Shown here: in pieces, positions 24,927 through 37,000 of the stretch
Layout of the letters: each line of letters opens with the position of its first letter
How positions within the stretch are numbered: position 1 is the stretch's first letter
DNA from: Diphasiastrum complanatum
Lineage: Eukaryota > Streptophyta > Lycopodiopsida > Lycopodiales > Lycopodiaceae
DNA: 64,000 nt
Assembly: GCA_029204225.1 (NCBI GenBank)
Contig: MU831565.1
Coordinates: 1-64,000 of the forward strand
Direction: 5' to 3'
Made by a program: the position numbers and the translations under genes
The notes under the pieces: model-generated
The model's input: the letters and a program-made list of their open reading frames with translations, nothing else
What the model was told of the DNA's origin: nothing
Database searches by the model: none

Positions 24927-24929
<3 letters not shown>
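23835..24929. other. decayed transposon-like stretch, no intact gene
   Basis: Short frames continue the style of the preceding ORF (for example YFDCPDPTVRAAATYV near 23970 and FQAWIDQRWITGVHKSLHTNKD near 24200), broken by stops. From about 24350 onward nothing coding is visible. Confidence 0.4.

Positions 24930-25021
<92 letters not shown>
24930..25021. repeat. (CT)n microsatellite
   Basis: Uninterrupted CT dinucleotides over about 92 bases. Confidence 0.95.
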
Positions 25022-25025
<4 letters not shown>

Positions 25026-25185
25026 ATGCTCCTTCTATCCATCTAACTCTCTCTCCCTCCCTCTCTTTCACTACAAATCATGTGGAATGCTAGTTTAGGG
25101 GAGTAGAGTTAGTGAGAGTAGTGTTAAAGGTGGTAGTGTTAGTGTAAGAATCAGAGAACTATCTAAAAGTAGCATCTTTACATAG

Positions 25186-25860
25186 TTAGGTACCTATCCA
25201 GTGTTCTAACCCTTGTTGACAGGCGGGAGGGCTACTACTACACGAGATCTTCAACTCTACAAAGGCTGAAGGAACGGGGTAAGTAAGAATGAAGGCTTGG
25301 GAGAAATCAAAGGCAAAATAATAAAAAGATTTATAGTTAGGTGAGGGATTAGAGAAACTCCCAGAAGCAGCTTTGGTCCTCTTGTCGTCCGATCCCAAGC
25401 TTCCATCTAACTGATGGGTGGATTCGTCATGACCAGCTGCTCCGTCGTCTCTGTCACGGTCCTTGGGTTTCTGATCAGAAATTCCTGCTTGGGCCTTGCA
25501 CGTCATGTTCCAGAGTTGGTTCACTTTGTCCAAGACCTATTGTAGGGCCTTCGTCACCTCTTCTAGCTGTTTTTAAAACTCAAGAATGACTTTTGCTTGT
25601 TTCGCCGCAACATACTCAAAAATTTTATTGTCTGCCTCCCTCTCTTGAATCTGCCTTATATACTTTTCCATCCTTATGTCTGAGGCTTGAGGGGCCTGGA
25701 ACTGGATGTCCTCGGGATTTACTAGAGGGGCATCAACCATCATTATGCTAGATGATCCATCTCGGGTTTGTTGGTCGATCTGGGTCATCTATTGCTTAAG
25801 TTGTTGCTAAATCTCGTTCAATTCTTCTACTTGCCCGGCCATCGTGGCTTTCAGCTCCCT
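25186..25860 (-). pseudogene. gag-like ORF remnant, antisense
   Basis: Two minus-strand frames, 25573-25788 (MTQIDQQTRDGSS; MEKYIRQIQEREADNKIFEYVAAKQ) and 25186-25533 (KVNQLWNMTCKAQAG, then a charged KPKDRDRDDGAAGHDES linker), lie one after the other, separated by a stop. The pattern of a helical, coiled-coil-like part followed by a charged low-complexity part resembles the ORF at 23000-23834 on the other strand. No conserved domain is recognised. Probably a retroelement Gag remnant; this rests on architecture only. Confidence 0.35.
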
Positions 25861-26249
25861 TATTGAAACTTCCTTGTCCTTTGTCTCTTTTTCTTTTTTT
25901 TCTATCTACTTTTGTTGTTCGCTGGTCTTGTTGTTTGACCTCCAAATTAAGGGCAGAAAGGACTGTACCCTACAAGTACAACTTTCCCGGACAGAGTAAT
26001 TGTCATACCGCAAGGAGAATGCATGTCAAAAGGAAAATCACACCATTTTAGGGGAAAGGTAGCTGCCAGTCCCGCATTTGGACATTTTTTAAAAATTCCA
26101 CCGAATTTGGTGCATTAGGCCAAATTGAGCGGCGGGAGATCCAAAAACTTTTTTGGTCAAACTTTAAAGTTGAGTATTATAAGTTTAAGTTGCTCTATAA
26201 GCTTGTCATTGGGCCTCATTAAGGCGCTATAGGAGCAATTATTGACGAA

Positions 26250-26820
26250 ATGGCAGGACTAGGGGAATCCCATGCTTGGAGAAGCTAGCAAATTGGATGG
26301 GGTATCCAATTATAGCATTTGGAAATTTAAAATAAAAGTATTTTCATGGAAAAGGAGCTGTGGGACATCGTCACTGGGGTGGAACAATGGCCAACTATAA
26401 TTCCAGCCGATATTTATGCATTTGACAAAAGGGCGCAGGAGGCCTTATCCTTGATAAATTTGTAAGTGAAAGATCATGTCATTGCCCACATTAGTGAAGC
26501 TGTATCAGCAAGAGGTGCTTGAGATGCACTCAAGACACATTTTCAGACGACGAACCCCTCTCAAATGATGTTTTTGGGGACTAAACTCATAAGTGTTCGC
26601 ATGGAGGAGAATGAGAGCTTAGGGTCCTATTTTACACGAATAAAGGAGTTAAGAGACTAGTTGACAGCTATTGGAGAGCAAATAAGGGATGTTGAGCTAG
26701 TTCACACAACTATGAATGGCTTATCCTAAAGTTTACAAATGTTTGCAAGTGGAATTGCTTCGAGGGAGAGGCTACCAACATTTTTTTTGGCCAAATGGAT
26801 TTGGTTGGCCAGTGGCCCAT
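26250..26820 (+). pseudogene. Ty1-copia gag remnant
   Basis: No long ORF remains, but the interleaved frames clearly read as copia Gag from the ATG at 26250: KLDGVSNYSIWKFKIK, MEKELWDIVTGVEQWP, FDKRAQEALSLI, HFQTTNPSQMMFLGTKLIS, MEENESLGSYFTRIKELRD and LTAIGEQIRDVELVHTTMNGL. Stops and at least one frameshift interrupt these blocks. No zinc knuckle, protease or pol part follows. LTRs for this copy were not found. Confidence 0.75.
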
Positions 26821-26829
26821 CAACCTTGC

Positions 26830-27960
26830 AAATAAGTATCAATCAAATGTGAAATGTTGCTACAACATCTCTAGTGACTGTTTGCTCTCAGAAGCAACAT
26901 AAAATATGAAGAGGTGAGTCTCATACTTGTAGTGATGTTCATAGTTGCCTTTGATATAGCGCCCACACGTAAACGCTTACAAACACGTTTTTTGGAAGCA
27001 AGAATGTAGTATTGATCTATGATAATCACAGTATCATGTGAGCTCACTCCCTTTCTAGCAAAGCAAGCAAATGAATTTTCTTAGAAATATACGATTATTC
27101 AACCAAATAGTCGATAGCTTTCTTACCTTAGCTTGCAGTATCTTCCACCCAAATATTCTTTTAAAAAGCTTTCAAAAGCCTCCTCTCATCCAAGCAGAGA
27201 TGACAGCAGTAGAGAAGCAAACCAAGAGAGCTAAAGCAAGAGAGAAAGGGAGAGAGCAGGGACAGTGAAACTTAGGGTTGTAGTAATCTTCCCTTTTATA
27301 GAAATTCCAGTACCTCTTGATGCATCAGGTGCTAAAAAATGCTCACAATTACATTGAATCCCTATAATGTGCACTAATCATAGCCGTTCGATGAAAACCA
27401 AATTTTCCACCAAAAGAATAAAAATTTAAAAAAACTTTTTAGAGGCCATGTTAATAAGTTTAATAAGGTAAGACATTTTTGTTGGTTTAGTACCATAAGG
27501 GAATGCCATGGGCATAAAATCCATAAAAAAAAAAGGATAATCAACGTTACTAGCCGTGCCTATAAGCCTTCGATAGTGGGATTTTCAATTTTGTGCATTA
27601 TTTCATTCCTCCTTATCACTTTCTTTTTGCATTGAGTACTTTCTCCTCCTTTACTTTCATGTTCTTCTACTCTTGAGGGTGTTCTCCTCTCCAAGACTTC
27701 GATTGGAAGTATCCATGGTTTTGTGAGAGGTTGTTAGAAAATCCACTATGAGGGAATTGCAATGTCAGACTGAGAAATACTCATAAGAGCATTGTAGATG
27801 AGTAAAATTTGGGGAAAGTCTGCTATCAGAGGAAGTACATTATGATGAGAGTTTAATTTGTGCATGTATCTTCAATATGAATATCTTACTTTGGTATTTT
27901 CAGCACTATAAATGGAGAATTATTCTGATGAGGTGCCAAGACAAGTGGATTGATAAGTTG
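26830..27960. other. no gene seen
   Basis: AT-rich stretch with short unrelated ORFs only. A pyrimidine-rich TATTTTCAG near 27900 could be a splice acceptor for the unknown reading frame that follows, but this is speculation. Confidence 0.4.
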
Positions 27961-28266
27961 TAGAACCTGCTACCTACATTGTCAATATGAGGAGTAATGG
28001 CCTAAAGAGAGAGCTAAAATAGCAAATTATAGGTGGATCCATTCTGCCTGGGATGCCATGGTGGTCTCCATGAGTGGCAAAGTCTCATCTTCCATGCATG
28101 CTTCTCTTGCCAGTAGAACCTGCTACCTACATTGTCACTATGAGGAGTAATGGCCTAAAGAGAGAGCTAAAATAGAAAATTATAGGTGGATCCATTCTGC
28201 CTGGGATGCCATGATGGTCTCTGTGAGTGGCAAAGTCTCATCTTTCATGCATGCTTCTCTTGCCAA
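27961..28266. repeat. 153-bp tandem duplication
   Basis: Copy 1 (27961-28113) and copy 2 (28114-28266) begin with TAGAACCTGCTACCTACATT and differ at only a few positions. The period is 51 codons, so the reading frame of the unknown protein (WIHSAWDAM, GKVSSFMHASLA) is kept through both copies except for one shared TAA. Confidence 0.9.
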
Positions 28267-28338
28267 TTCACTTCAATCCATGAAGAAGATTTTGAAGGGA
28301 TGTGAGGGCATAATTGTCTTAAACAACGAACTAGTTAA
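28151..28338 (+). pseudogene. unknown reading frame, 5' part, interrupted by a copia insertion
   Basis: From the last in-frame stop (28148-28150) the frame is open through ENYRWIHSAWDAMMVSVSG, SSFMHASLANSLQSMKKILKG and GIIVLNNELV up to the copia LTR at 28339. The split last codon is completed by the sequence after the element (32016 onward), because the 5-bp duplication GTTAA lies inside it. I do not recognise the protein. It is unclear whether the upstream part is an exon or was destroyed by the 153-bp duplication. Confidence 0.5.
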
Positions 28339-28991
28339 TGTGAGAGATTTCAACTAGTTTAGTCTAGTTTAGTCATATTTTGGTAAATTGTCAATAAGAG
28401 GCCAAAACTCATTATAGACTTAGAGATAAACTTTTTGAAGTTATATTACTTTAAAATACATTCAATATACACTTTTTGAAAGTGTGGGAAAGTTGGTAGT
28501 CGAGTTTGAGAGAGATTCAAATTTCAACTTTGGGTACATTGAATCTAGACCCAAAAATAGTAGGTTTACATTTTGGAGGGAAAGCCAAGTGGCCAAATAG
28601 GGTTTGGAATCTCTATAAAAGGATGTAACTCATGGAGAGACACATCTTTTCTCTTCTCTCTCTCATTTCATCATTATACATGGTTCTCTTTGGGTTCTAC
28701 TACTCATTGGTGCACTATCTTGGTGATATCTTGCAATCTTGTGTGTAGAATGCTCATATTTTGCTATTTTCGGCTACACACGTGTGAAATATAGTAGGGT
28801 ACTGTAATTGTACAGACAAAAAACATATTTTATGTTCTAGTTCATGTTTGATCAGTATCTCTTGGAGTTTGCATCTCATTTTGTATGTAGATGCTGATTT
28901 TTCTACATTGGCAGGATTGTTGGTTTGCTCCTTATTGTAACCAAAGATCAGGGACATGGATTGGATCTTGGATGATCTGAAATCCTTCACA
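28339..28991 (+). repeat. 5' LTR (653 bp)
   Basis: It runs from TGTGAGAG to CCTTCACA. A TATAAAA box at 28614-28620 marks the likely promoter; the 3' LTR has TATAGAA there. CACACGTGTG occurs at 28777-28786, and the primer-binding site follows directly. Confidence 0.93.
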
Positions 28992-29592
28992 TGGTATCAG
29001 AGCTATTGTGTTTCAGGTTATGAAAGGATCAGCCATCTTTATCAAGGATTTTGAAGAGTTACCAATGCTAGAGCATGCTAGATTGATTTCTACTCAAAAA
29101 TCAGCATTTTTGCATGTGTAGAATTGATCTTTTGTAGGTCAAAACTCAATATAGGGTTATATACATGATCAATTCCAATCTCACACTTGGTTTACTGGAT
29201 TTAGATGCTTTTTGGTGCATTAGGTAGGTCTCATTGGAGTCTACAAGAAGATATATCAAGTTTCTAGAAATTGCATGTAGAATTTGAGATATTCAATTTT
29301 TTGTGATTTTGTCAAAACCCTAATTTTGATTGGATCTCTAGTTTGTGAGGTTACTGAACTTCATTTGAGTGTGTTTCAATCTTAGGAAGTGGCAAGAATC
29401 ATTAGATTGAGGATAGATCATAGGTTGATCAAGATTTCACTATTCTATGTGTTGATTTTCTAGTTGGAAGTGCTAGAAGAGATTTGAGAGGTTCCATATC
29501 TTTGTGATTTCTTGTTGAGTTCATTTGTTGACATTCAAGAGAGTGCTTTGTGCATTGGAACAGGTTGAAAGAGAAGATCAGGTCATTGCAAC

Positions 29593-31187
29593 ATGGCTAC
29601 AAGTGGTGGATTCATGTTGGAAAGCAATGATAGGCTTACCTCAATCAACTATTCTACTTGGAAGGTGAGGATGGAGTCCTTATTGGAGATGAATGAGTTG
29701 ATGGAGATTGTTGCAGGTGTGGAGGAGAGGCCTCAAGCACCTCAAGATCAAGTGAGGTATGACAAGAGAGCAAAGAAAGTTCTACACATGATTAAGATGA
29801 ATGTTACCAATGAACTTCTCAAGGAAGTTGGTAAGTGCACATCATCTTTGGAGGCTTGGGAAGCTTTGAAGAAGCTTTATGAATCCAAGTCTACATCAAG
29901 AGTGCTTACTCTTAGGAGGCAAATCTTTCAAAGTTTGCAAAAGAAGGAAGAGAGTACTCATGCTTTTGTTTTGAGGGTTAAAGCATTCAGTGATGAGTTA
30001 GCATGTATCGATGAATGCATTAAGGAGGTAGAACTTGTTCAAGTTATACTTAATGGCTTGTTGGATGATCATGCTAATCTTGTTCAAAGTTTTGCTATTC
30101 AAAAGACTTTGCCAAGTATTGTGGATTTGCAAGAGATCTTGGTGAATGAGGGGTATAGGCTTCAATCAAGAGGAGGTGGATCTACATCGACATCTCATTA
30201 TGAAGAGGATGCTATGTTCATCAAATGCAAGTTCAAGGGCAAAGGCAAAGGCAAGTGGTCTAAAGGGCAAGATCAAGGTGAGACTTCTTCTTTTGGCAAA
30301 AAGAAAGATAAGTCTAGATTGTGGAATCAAAGGGCATTTTTTAAATGAATGTTTGAAGAAGCAAAGAGATGAAGGTAGCAAGCAAATCAACTTTACTACT
30401 AATGATGAGGATCTAGGTGGTGGTGATTCTCTTTTGATGTGTTCTTCAAGTCTAATATCAAGTGAAGGTGACAAAGATTCATGGTGGATTGATAGTGGAG
30501 CTAGTTCACACATGACTAGTCACAAGGAGTTCTTTACTTCTTTGGTCACTTATGATGGAGCCAAGAAAGAAATTCACATGGCCAATGGTGGTGAGTGTGT
30601 GATTGAAGGTATTGGTTCAATTCCTATTTGTCTCTCTACTAATAGGAAAGCAAGACTTGATGGTGTTCTTTACATTCCTTCTTTCAAATAATTTGTTAAG
30701 TGTTGGTCAAATGATAGAGAAAGGATACATGGTAAAGATTGGGGGTGATGCTTGTTTCATTACAAAGGAGAAAATCTTGGTTGCTAGGGGCAATAAACAA
30801 GGTAGACTTTTCAAGCTTGATGCTTTTTTTATGGCTAACAAAAAGGATGGAATGGAAAAGGAGATTGGTCTCAACTTTCCAAAGTTACCTTTTAGCATCA
30901 ATAAGATTCGTGGATCTTATGCAAAGTCTAAAAAGCTTCCTTATGCTAGATCTAGGCTGAGATCTAATGTGCTTCTTGGAGATGTTCATCTTTGTGCTAA
31001 CTTGGCTAGTCTTGAGGATAATGATGGTGTTTCAATGGTAAAGTTGGAGGAGACAAGCAAACAAATGGTCATCACTCACATTTATTGTTTGGTTGTTGTA
31101 ATTTTCCAGAGATTTCAGAGTTTGAAACATGGAGGATTCATTTCATTCACATTCTATTTTGTTCTTCATGCTCTAGTTATATCTTGA
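29593..31187 (+). pseudogene. copia gag and protease with integrase start, frameshifted
   Basis: Gag starts MATSGGFMLESNDRL, then YSTWKVRMESLL, and runs to a stop at 30348. The homologous reading has by then shifted to the overlapping frame 30146-30691, which has the zinc-knuckle remnant LDCGIKGHFLNEC (first Cys lost) and protease SWWIDSGASSHM. A further shift near 30690 leads into LSVGQMIEKGYMV, RGNKQGRLFKLD, and KLPYARSRLRSN with DVHLCAN, the integrase zinc-finger border. The rest of pol is deleted. 31188-31364 holds only a short remnant before the 3' LTR. Confidence 0.85.
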
Positions 31188-31364
31188 TGTGTAAAATTGA
31201 TGTAAGAGATAGTGAAGCATCCAATTTGGACACTATTCTCTATATCAATTATGAAAGATACTTTAGAGCCTTAGAAAGAAAATTTATACTTCGTACGGAG
31301 ATCATTCTAAAGTTGGATCAAAGTTCTATTGTCAAAACTATGCCAAACCTAGTTGAAGAGGTAC

Positions 31365-32015
31365 TGTGAGAGATTTCAACTAGTTTAGTCTAGTTTAGTC
31401 ATATTTTGGTAAATTGTCAATAAGAGGCCAAAACTCATTTTAGACTTAGAGATAAACTTTTTGAAGTTATATTAGTTTAAAATACATTCAATAAACACTT
31501 TTTGAAAGTGTGGGAATGTTGGGCGTCAAGTTTGAAAGAGAAATTTGAACTTTGGGTACATTGAATCTAGACCCAAAAATAGTAGGGTTTACATTTTGGA
31601 GGGAAAGCCGAGTGGCCAAATAGGGTTTGAAAACTCTATAGAAGGATGTAACTCGTGGAGAGACACATCTTCTCTCTTCTCTCTCTCATTTCATCATTAT
31701 ACACGGTTCTCTTTGGGTTCTACTACTCATTGGTGCACTATCTTGGTGATATCTTGCAATCTTGTGTGTAGAATGCTCATATTTTGCTATTTTCGGTTCC
31801 ACACGTGTGAAATATAGTAGGGTACTGTAATTGTACGGACAAAGAACACATTTTATATTTTGGTTCATGTTTGATCAGTATCTCTTAGAGTTTGCATCTC
31901 ATTTTGTATGTAGATGCTGATTTTTTCTACATTGGCAGGATTGTTGGTTTGCTCCTTATTGTAACCAAAGATCAGGGACATGGATTGGATCTTGAATGAT
32001 CTGAAATCCTTCACA
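31365..32015 (+). repeat. 3' LTR (651 bp)
   Basis: It matches 28339-28991 throughout with about 25 differences, starts TGTGAGAG and ends TTCACA, and is followed by the duplicated GTTAA. CACACGTGTG lies at 31800-31809. Confidence 0.93.
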
Positions 32016-33323
32016 GTTAATGATCCTAGCTCACCCATGGCAGAGCAGCAGGCAACAATGCCTTATCCTATCCTCTATCCACACCTCCCTCTAAAATTTA
32101 AGAAGAGTTGGATAGATAGATCCTTGGATGAATTTGATGTAGGAATCCCTTCTTACTATGCTAGAGTATCATCTCTTCCTAAAATTCTTACAAAAAATGA
32201 AACATATTATTCTGATGATTCTATTCAAACAAATCAGCCTTTTAAAGTTAAAATAAATATTATGGTGCAAGAAGAATGTAGTAAAAATGTTGAGTATGAC
32301 TATAAAATTGATCAATCAAATGAAATTACTGTTGTCATTGAAGAAAACAATGTGAAACTCAAGATGTGGTGCATTCCATTGATGTATACTCTGAGCTAAT
32401 GGAGTCTTTATATGATAATAATGAAAAAATGAAGAATATATATAATGCTACAATTGATACTATTGAGGAAGTAGAACAAAAAGGTCAATCAAATTTGGTT
32501 GATTCTAACTTGTTCGAAAGTCAATGTCTTTTGAAGGAAGAAATGATACCAAATGACATATGGATATCACAACTTGAAAGTCAAATATTATCATTATTAG
32601 AGAATGATAAAAAAATTGATGATAGTTTGGTTGGAGTAGAAGAATTCATAAAGAAAATCATTACTTCCAATATGAGTGACATTGATGAAAGGTTTCAAGG
32701 CCAAAAGATAAATTCCATTCTTTCCAAGAAAAAAAAATGGTAACTCATCTGATTCAAAGAAAGATCAAAAGGATTTATCATCTAAGATGAATGAGTTACA
32801 AGTTTTTCATGAATATGATGAAGATTTAATGCTAAGAGAGTTAGAATTATCCAAGTTGGATCACTCACCTTTGAAGTTGATTAATAATGAGCGATATGAA
32901 GATACTAATGTGGGAAACCAGAATGAAGAAGAAATGGAAAATTCTAAAAAAATAAATTCAATATATGATAATGAGAATTGTATCCAGAATATGAATGAAA
33001 ATGCTCTTCAAGAGTTTAGCCATTGGAATAATGACTATGTTAATCTATTATATGGTACCAATATTGAAATATCAGTCGATATTAAATTAGTGGTTACACT
33101 TGTGAATCAAAATGCTATACATGATAGATTGATCAATAACATATCTACTAAAAAGGAACTGAATGAAAATATTTATAATAATTGTATGGCAAATGAATCT
33201 TTGGATGTATTGTCCTATCAATATAACATTATGACGAGGATGGTTGATGGCGGTGGAGGTGGTGGGGAAGCGATGACAGATGCACAGAAATGGAGAGCAC
33301 CAAGATCGTGTACGAGATCAAGA
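32016..33323 (+). pseudogene. unknown reading frame, 3' part (about 430 codons, two frameshifts)
   Basis: Continues 28151-28338 across the copia insertion in the same frame. Blocks: DPSSPMAEQQATMPYPILYP, LPLKFKKSWIDRSLDEFDVG and SSLPKILTKNETYY (to about 32360); after one frameshift ELMESLYDNNEKMKNIYNA and WISQLESQILSLLENDKKID (to 32743); after a second, at a run of nine A near 32733, SSDSKKDQKDLSSKMNELQ, LMLRELELSKLDHSPLKL and a Gly-rich end. It is Asn-, Glu-, Lys- and Asp-rich, mostly hydrophilic, with heptad-like stretches. There is no signal peptide, membrane segment or known domain that I recognise. It is cut at 33323 by a copia LTR fragment. It could be a host gene or the Gag-like protein of an unfamiliar element. 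Confidence 0.55.
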
Positions 33324-34075
33324 AATTAATGATGTGTTGATCCATTGCTCTTGCTTAAATCCAAGTGTAGTGAATCTTGATCAAGATCTAATGTGTAGAA
33401 CTTGATAGATCCATTGATTAAGCAACCAATAACTCTCTATGATTGTAAAGTATAGTCATTATTGTAATAAAAATTGTAAAATTTATTATGGTATCATAGC
33501 TAAGTAAGAGAGTGATCATTGAATCATAAATCTTGTGAAGATCATTGGCAAAATTTGTTTTTGGCCAATACTAGTGAGGGCGAGCTCATCTAGAGTGATA
33601 GCTTGAATTCATTTGGATCAAAACGACTTGGAGGCTGTGTATGTACTTTTCACACGTGTGAAACCGTACAACAACTTTCATTTCAAGTTACTTTGTGCTT
33701 TTTGGTCCCAAAATCACAATACTAGTTCATTTTTTGTGCTTTTTGAAGCATGGTATTGATCTAGATTCAATCTAGCTAATGCTTGTGACCAAATAGAGTT
33801 TTGGATCATTGAATCATTTCTTTTTAGAGTCTAAGATCAGAGCTTAGAGGCTGATTTGTTCAGATCCTTAGTTGAAGTGAAATCTCTAAGAAAAGTATAA
33901 TTTTTTTTGTGAGAGTAAAAGCTAGGAATTTTTGGCAAGATCTTTGTGTGTATCATTCAAGCTTGTGTGCTAGTTTGATAGAGACAAGCCTATAGGCATT
34001 CTTGTAAGCTTTAGGCCTTCATAGATCTTTTAAAATTCAGAAATCTTTTTGACTTTAAGAAGAGCATTCATTCCA

Positions 34076-37000
34076 ATGTCATCCGTGGGTGGATATTTGA
34101 TGGAATCAAGTGAGAGACTCACTTCCACAGATTATTCCATTTGGAAAGTGAGAATGGAATTACTTCTAGTGATCCATGATCTATTTGACATAGTTCAAGG
34201 AGTTGAGGAAGAGTCTCAAACTCCCCAAGAACAAGCCAAATACAAGAAGAGAGCAAGATTAGCTCTACATTGCATAACCTCTTGAAAGAGGTGTCTTCTT
34301 CTACCTCATCTAAAGAGGCTTGGGATTCATTAAAGAGCATCTATGAATCCAATAATACTTCAAGAATCCTCATGCTAAGAAATCAAGTTCTCCAAAGCAT
34401 GAAAGGAAGTGGAGAGAGTGGACAAGAGTATGTCCTTAGGATCAAATCTCTTAACAAGGAGTTAAGTGCAATAGGAGAGAAGATCCAAGATCAAGAGCTA
34501 GTAAAATCATCTTGAATGGTTTAGGTGATGAGTTCACCAACTTAGTCCAATCATTTGCCATTCAAGACACTCTTCCATCCATTGAAAAGTTGCACAATGT
34601 TCTTGTGGCCGAGGAGAGTAGGCTTCTACACCTCAAGACAAGAATGGATAGCATGTCACTTAATGGAGGAGAGGAGAAGGCTAACTTTACATCTAAAGGC
34701 AAGAAAAATTTGGGCAAGGAGGCCGAGATGAAGAATGGAGGATCTACTTCCAAAGGCAAAGTGAAGAACAAGACAAAACTCAAGTGTTTCTTTTGTGGAA
34801 AGAAAGGACACTTTGCCTCAGAATGCTACTTGAAGAAGAATCAACAAGCCAACGGAGATCAAAGGAACATTGCTCAAGAGAAAGAAGATGAGGATGGATT
34901 CAACACATCCTTAATGGTTGCATCTACACCAACTTCAAGTCAAGACATATGGTGTATAGATAGTGGGGCTGGTTCCCACATGTCTTTTAAAAAGCATTAT
35001 TTTTCTACTCTTCTATCTTGTAATGACTCTAAGAAGTCAATATACACTGGTAGTGATCAAGCATGCAAGATAGATGGCATAGGATCTATACCTCTTTGGT
35101 AATGGAGGTGCTTTGATGTATGTAGCTTTTGTAGATGATTGTACTAGATTCACATGGATTGAGTTACTATCAAAGAAAAGTCTTGTTTATGAAGCTTTCA
35201 TTAAGTTCAAGTCTCTAGTAGAGAAACAACTTAGTACTTCCATCAAAGCACTAAGATGTGATATTGGAGGAGAGTACACCTCAAATAAAATGAAAGACTT
35301 TTGTGAGATCAATGGCATTAAGTTGCAATACACTTGTTTCTACACCCCCCAACAAAATGGGGTGGCCGAGAGGAATATAGGAGTCTATGTGAGTGTGCAA
35401 AGTCTTTAAGACTTGATGCATCACTTCCCATCTCATTTTGGGGAGAAGCTATAACATGTGCTAATTACTTGTGTAATAGACTTCCTAGTAGTGCTATAGA
35501 TGGGATCTCACCTTATCAAGCCTTGTTTGATAAGAAACCCAATGTAAAATATTTTAAGATCTTTGGATGTATTTGTTATGTTCAAATCCCTTTGGAGACT
35601 AGAAGGAAAGAAGATGCTACCTCCTTCAAAGGGATCTTTGTTGGCTATGGAGAAAATAGCAAGGGCTATAGGATATAGGATCCTATATCCAAGAAAGTAA
35701 AGGTAAGCAAGGATGTACTTTTTGATGAGTCACAATTTGCTAAGAGCTTGTCAAATGGATCTAACCCATTGTGCATTGAAGATCTTGACAAACCCGAGGA
35801 GGATCTTGACAAACCCGAGGAGGATCTTGACAAACCCGAGGATGGAGACATGGATCCAAGTCAAAAGGGGCCGAGAAGATCATCAAGAAGCAAGGCCGAG
35901 CCCTCAAGGCTCACCTATGTGGACAAGGGAAATCAAAAGGAAGACTCTATACCTTCTACCTCTTACTCCTTCTTAGCTACATTGCTTGAAGAACCATCAT
36001 CTTTTGAAGAAGCAAGTTTGGAGAGATGCAATGCAAGTAGAGTATGATGCATGAGAAGAAAATCATACTTGGAATCTTGTAAATCCTCCAAGAGGGAATA
36101 AACCCCTTGCAAGTAAGTGGATTTATAGAATAAAGTACAATAAAGATGCATCTATTAGTAAGTACAAAGCTAGGCTTGTTGCTAAGGGATTTCTTCAAAT
36201 AAAAGGATTGGATTATGAAGAAATATTTGCACATGTAGCTAAGCTTGTAACTATTAGATTAATCATTTGCATTGCTACTTTGTTCAAGTGGGATCTCTAC
36301 CAAATGGCTGTGACAAATGCCATCTTGAATGGCTTCTTAGAAGAGGAAATCTACATAATGCAACCCGAGGGCTTCATCAAGGTTGGTGAGGAGCAAAAGG
36401 TGTGCTACTTAAGGAAGAGCCTATATGGCTTGAAGCAAGTACCTAGAGCTTGGTACTCTAGGTTGCATGATTTTCTCTATTCTCCTGGATTTGTACTAAG
36501 TGCTTGTGAACCTTCTTTATATTTCAAATGTAATGAAGGAATGATCATCATTTTGGTACTTTATGTTGATGACATCATTTTGATAGGAAATGATGATGAA
36601 GGTATAAGCAAAGTAGGAGTTGATTTATCTAGTGAGTTGAAGATGGTAGATCTAGGCTTCCTAAAGTGTATACTTGGAATAGAAGTGTCTAGAAGTAGCA
36701 ATTGTACTTTCATAAGTCAATCTAAGTATGTTACTTCCATTCTTGAAATATTTGGTATGAAATATTGTAAGGGGATTGACACCCCTATGGAGCATGTTGT
36801 GAACGCAACTAATGAGGTGATGAAGCATCCTTTGAGGACATCACCCTCTTTAGAAAGCTTATAGGCTCTCTAATCTATTTGACCATCACTAGACCTGACT
36901 TAAGTTTTTGTGTAAGTAAGTTGAGTCAAAGTATGCAAGCTCCTTTAGTTCATCATTGGAAAAGTGCCAAGAGAGTACTTAGATATGTTTCTAGTACTAT

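Larger units (their letters stand above)
28339..32015 (+). mobile_element. Ty1-copia element with two LTRs and 5-bp target duplication, internally deleted
   Basis: 5' LTR 28339-28991, primer-binding site TGGTATCAGAGC at 28992, gag from 29593, protease and the start of the integrase region, then a short remnant and 3' LTR 31365-32015. Both sides carry GTTAA (28334-28338 and 32016-32020), the 5-bp duplication expected of copia integration. The LTRs differ at about 25 of 650 positions by eye, about 4%, so it is older than the minus-strand element at 14.6-20.7 kb. Integrase core, reverse transcriptase and RNase H are absent, making it a non-autonomous deletion derivative. Confidence 0.93.

Noticed and set aside
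23000-25860. Possible host coiled-coil gene
   Set aside because: Considered because of the long Gln-rich frame, but it is frameshifted, has no clear start or intron signals, and is surrounded by transposon pieces.
28151-33323. Pararetrovirus origin of the unknown frame
   Set aside because: No movement-protein, coat zinc-finger, protease or polymerase motif could be read in or next to it, so there is no support for a viral assignment.
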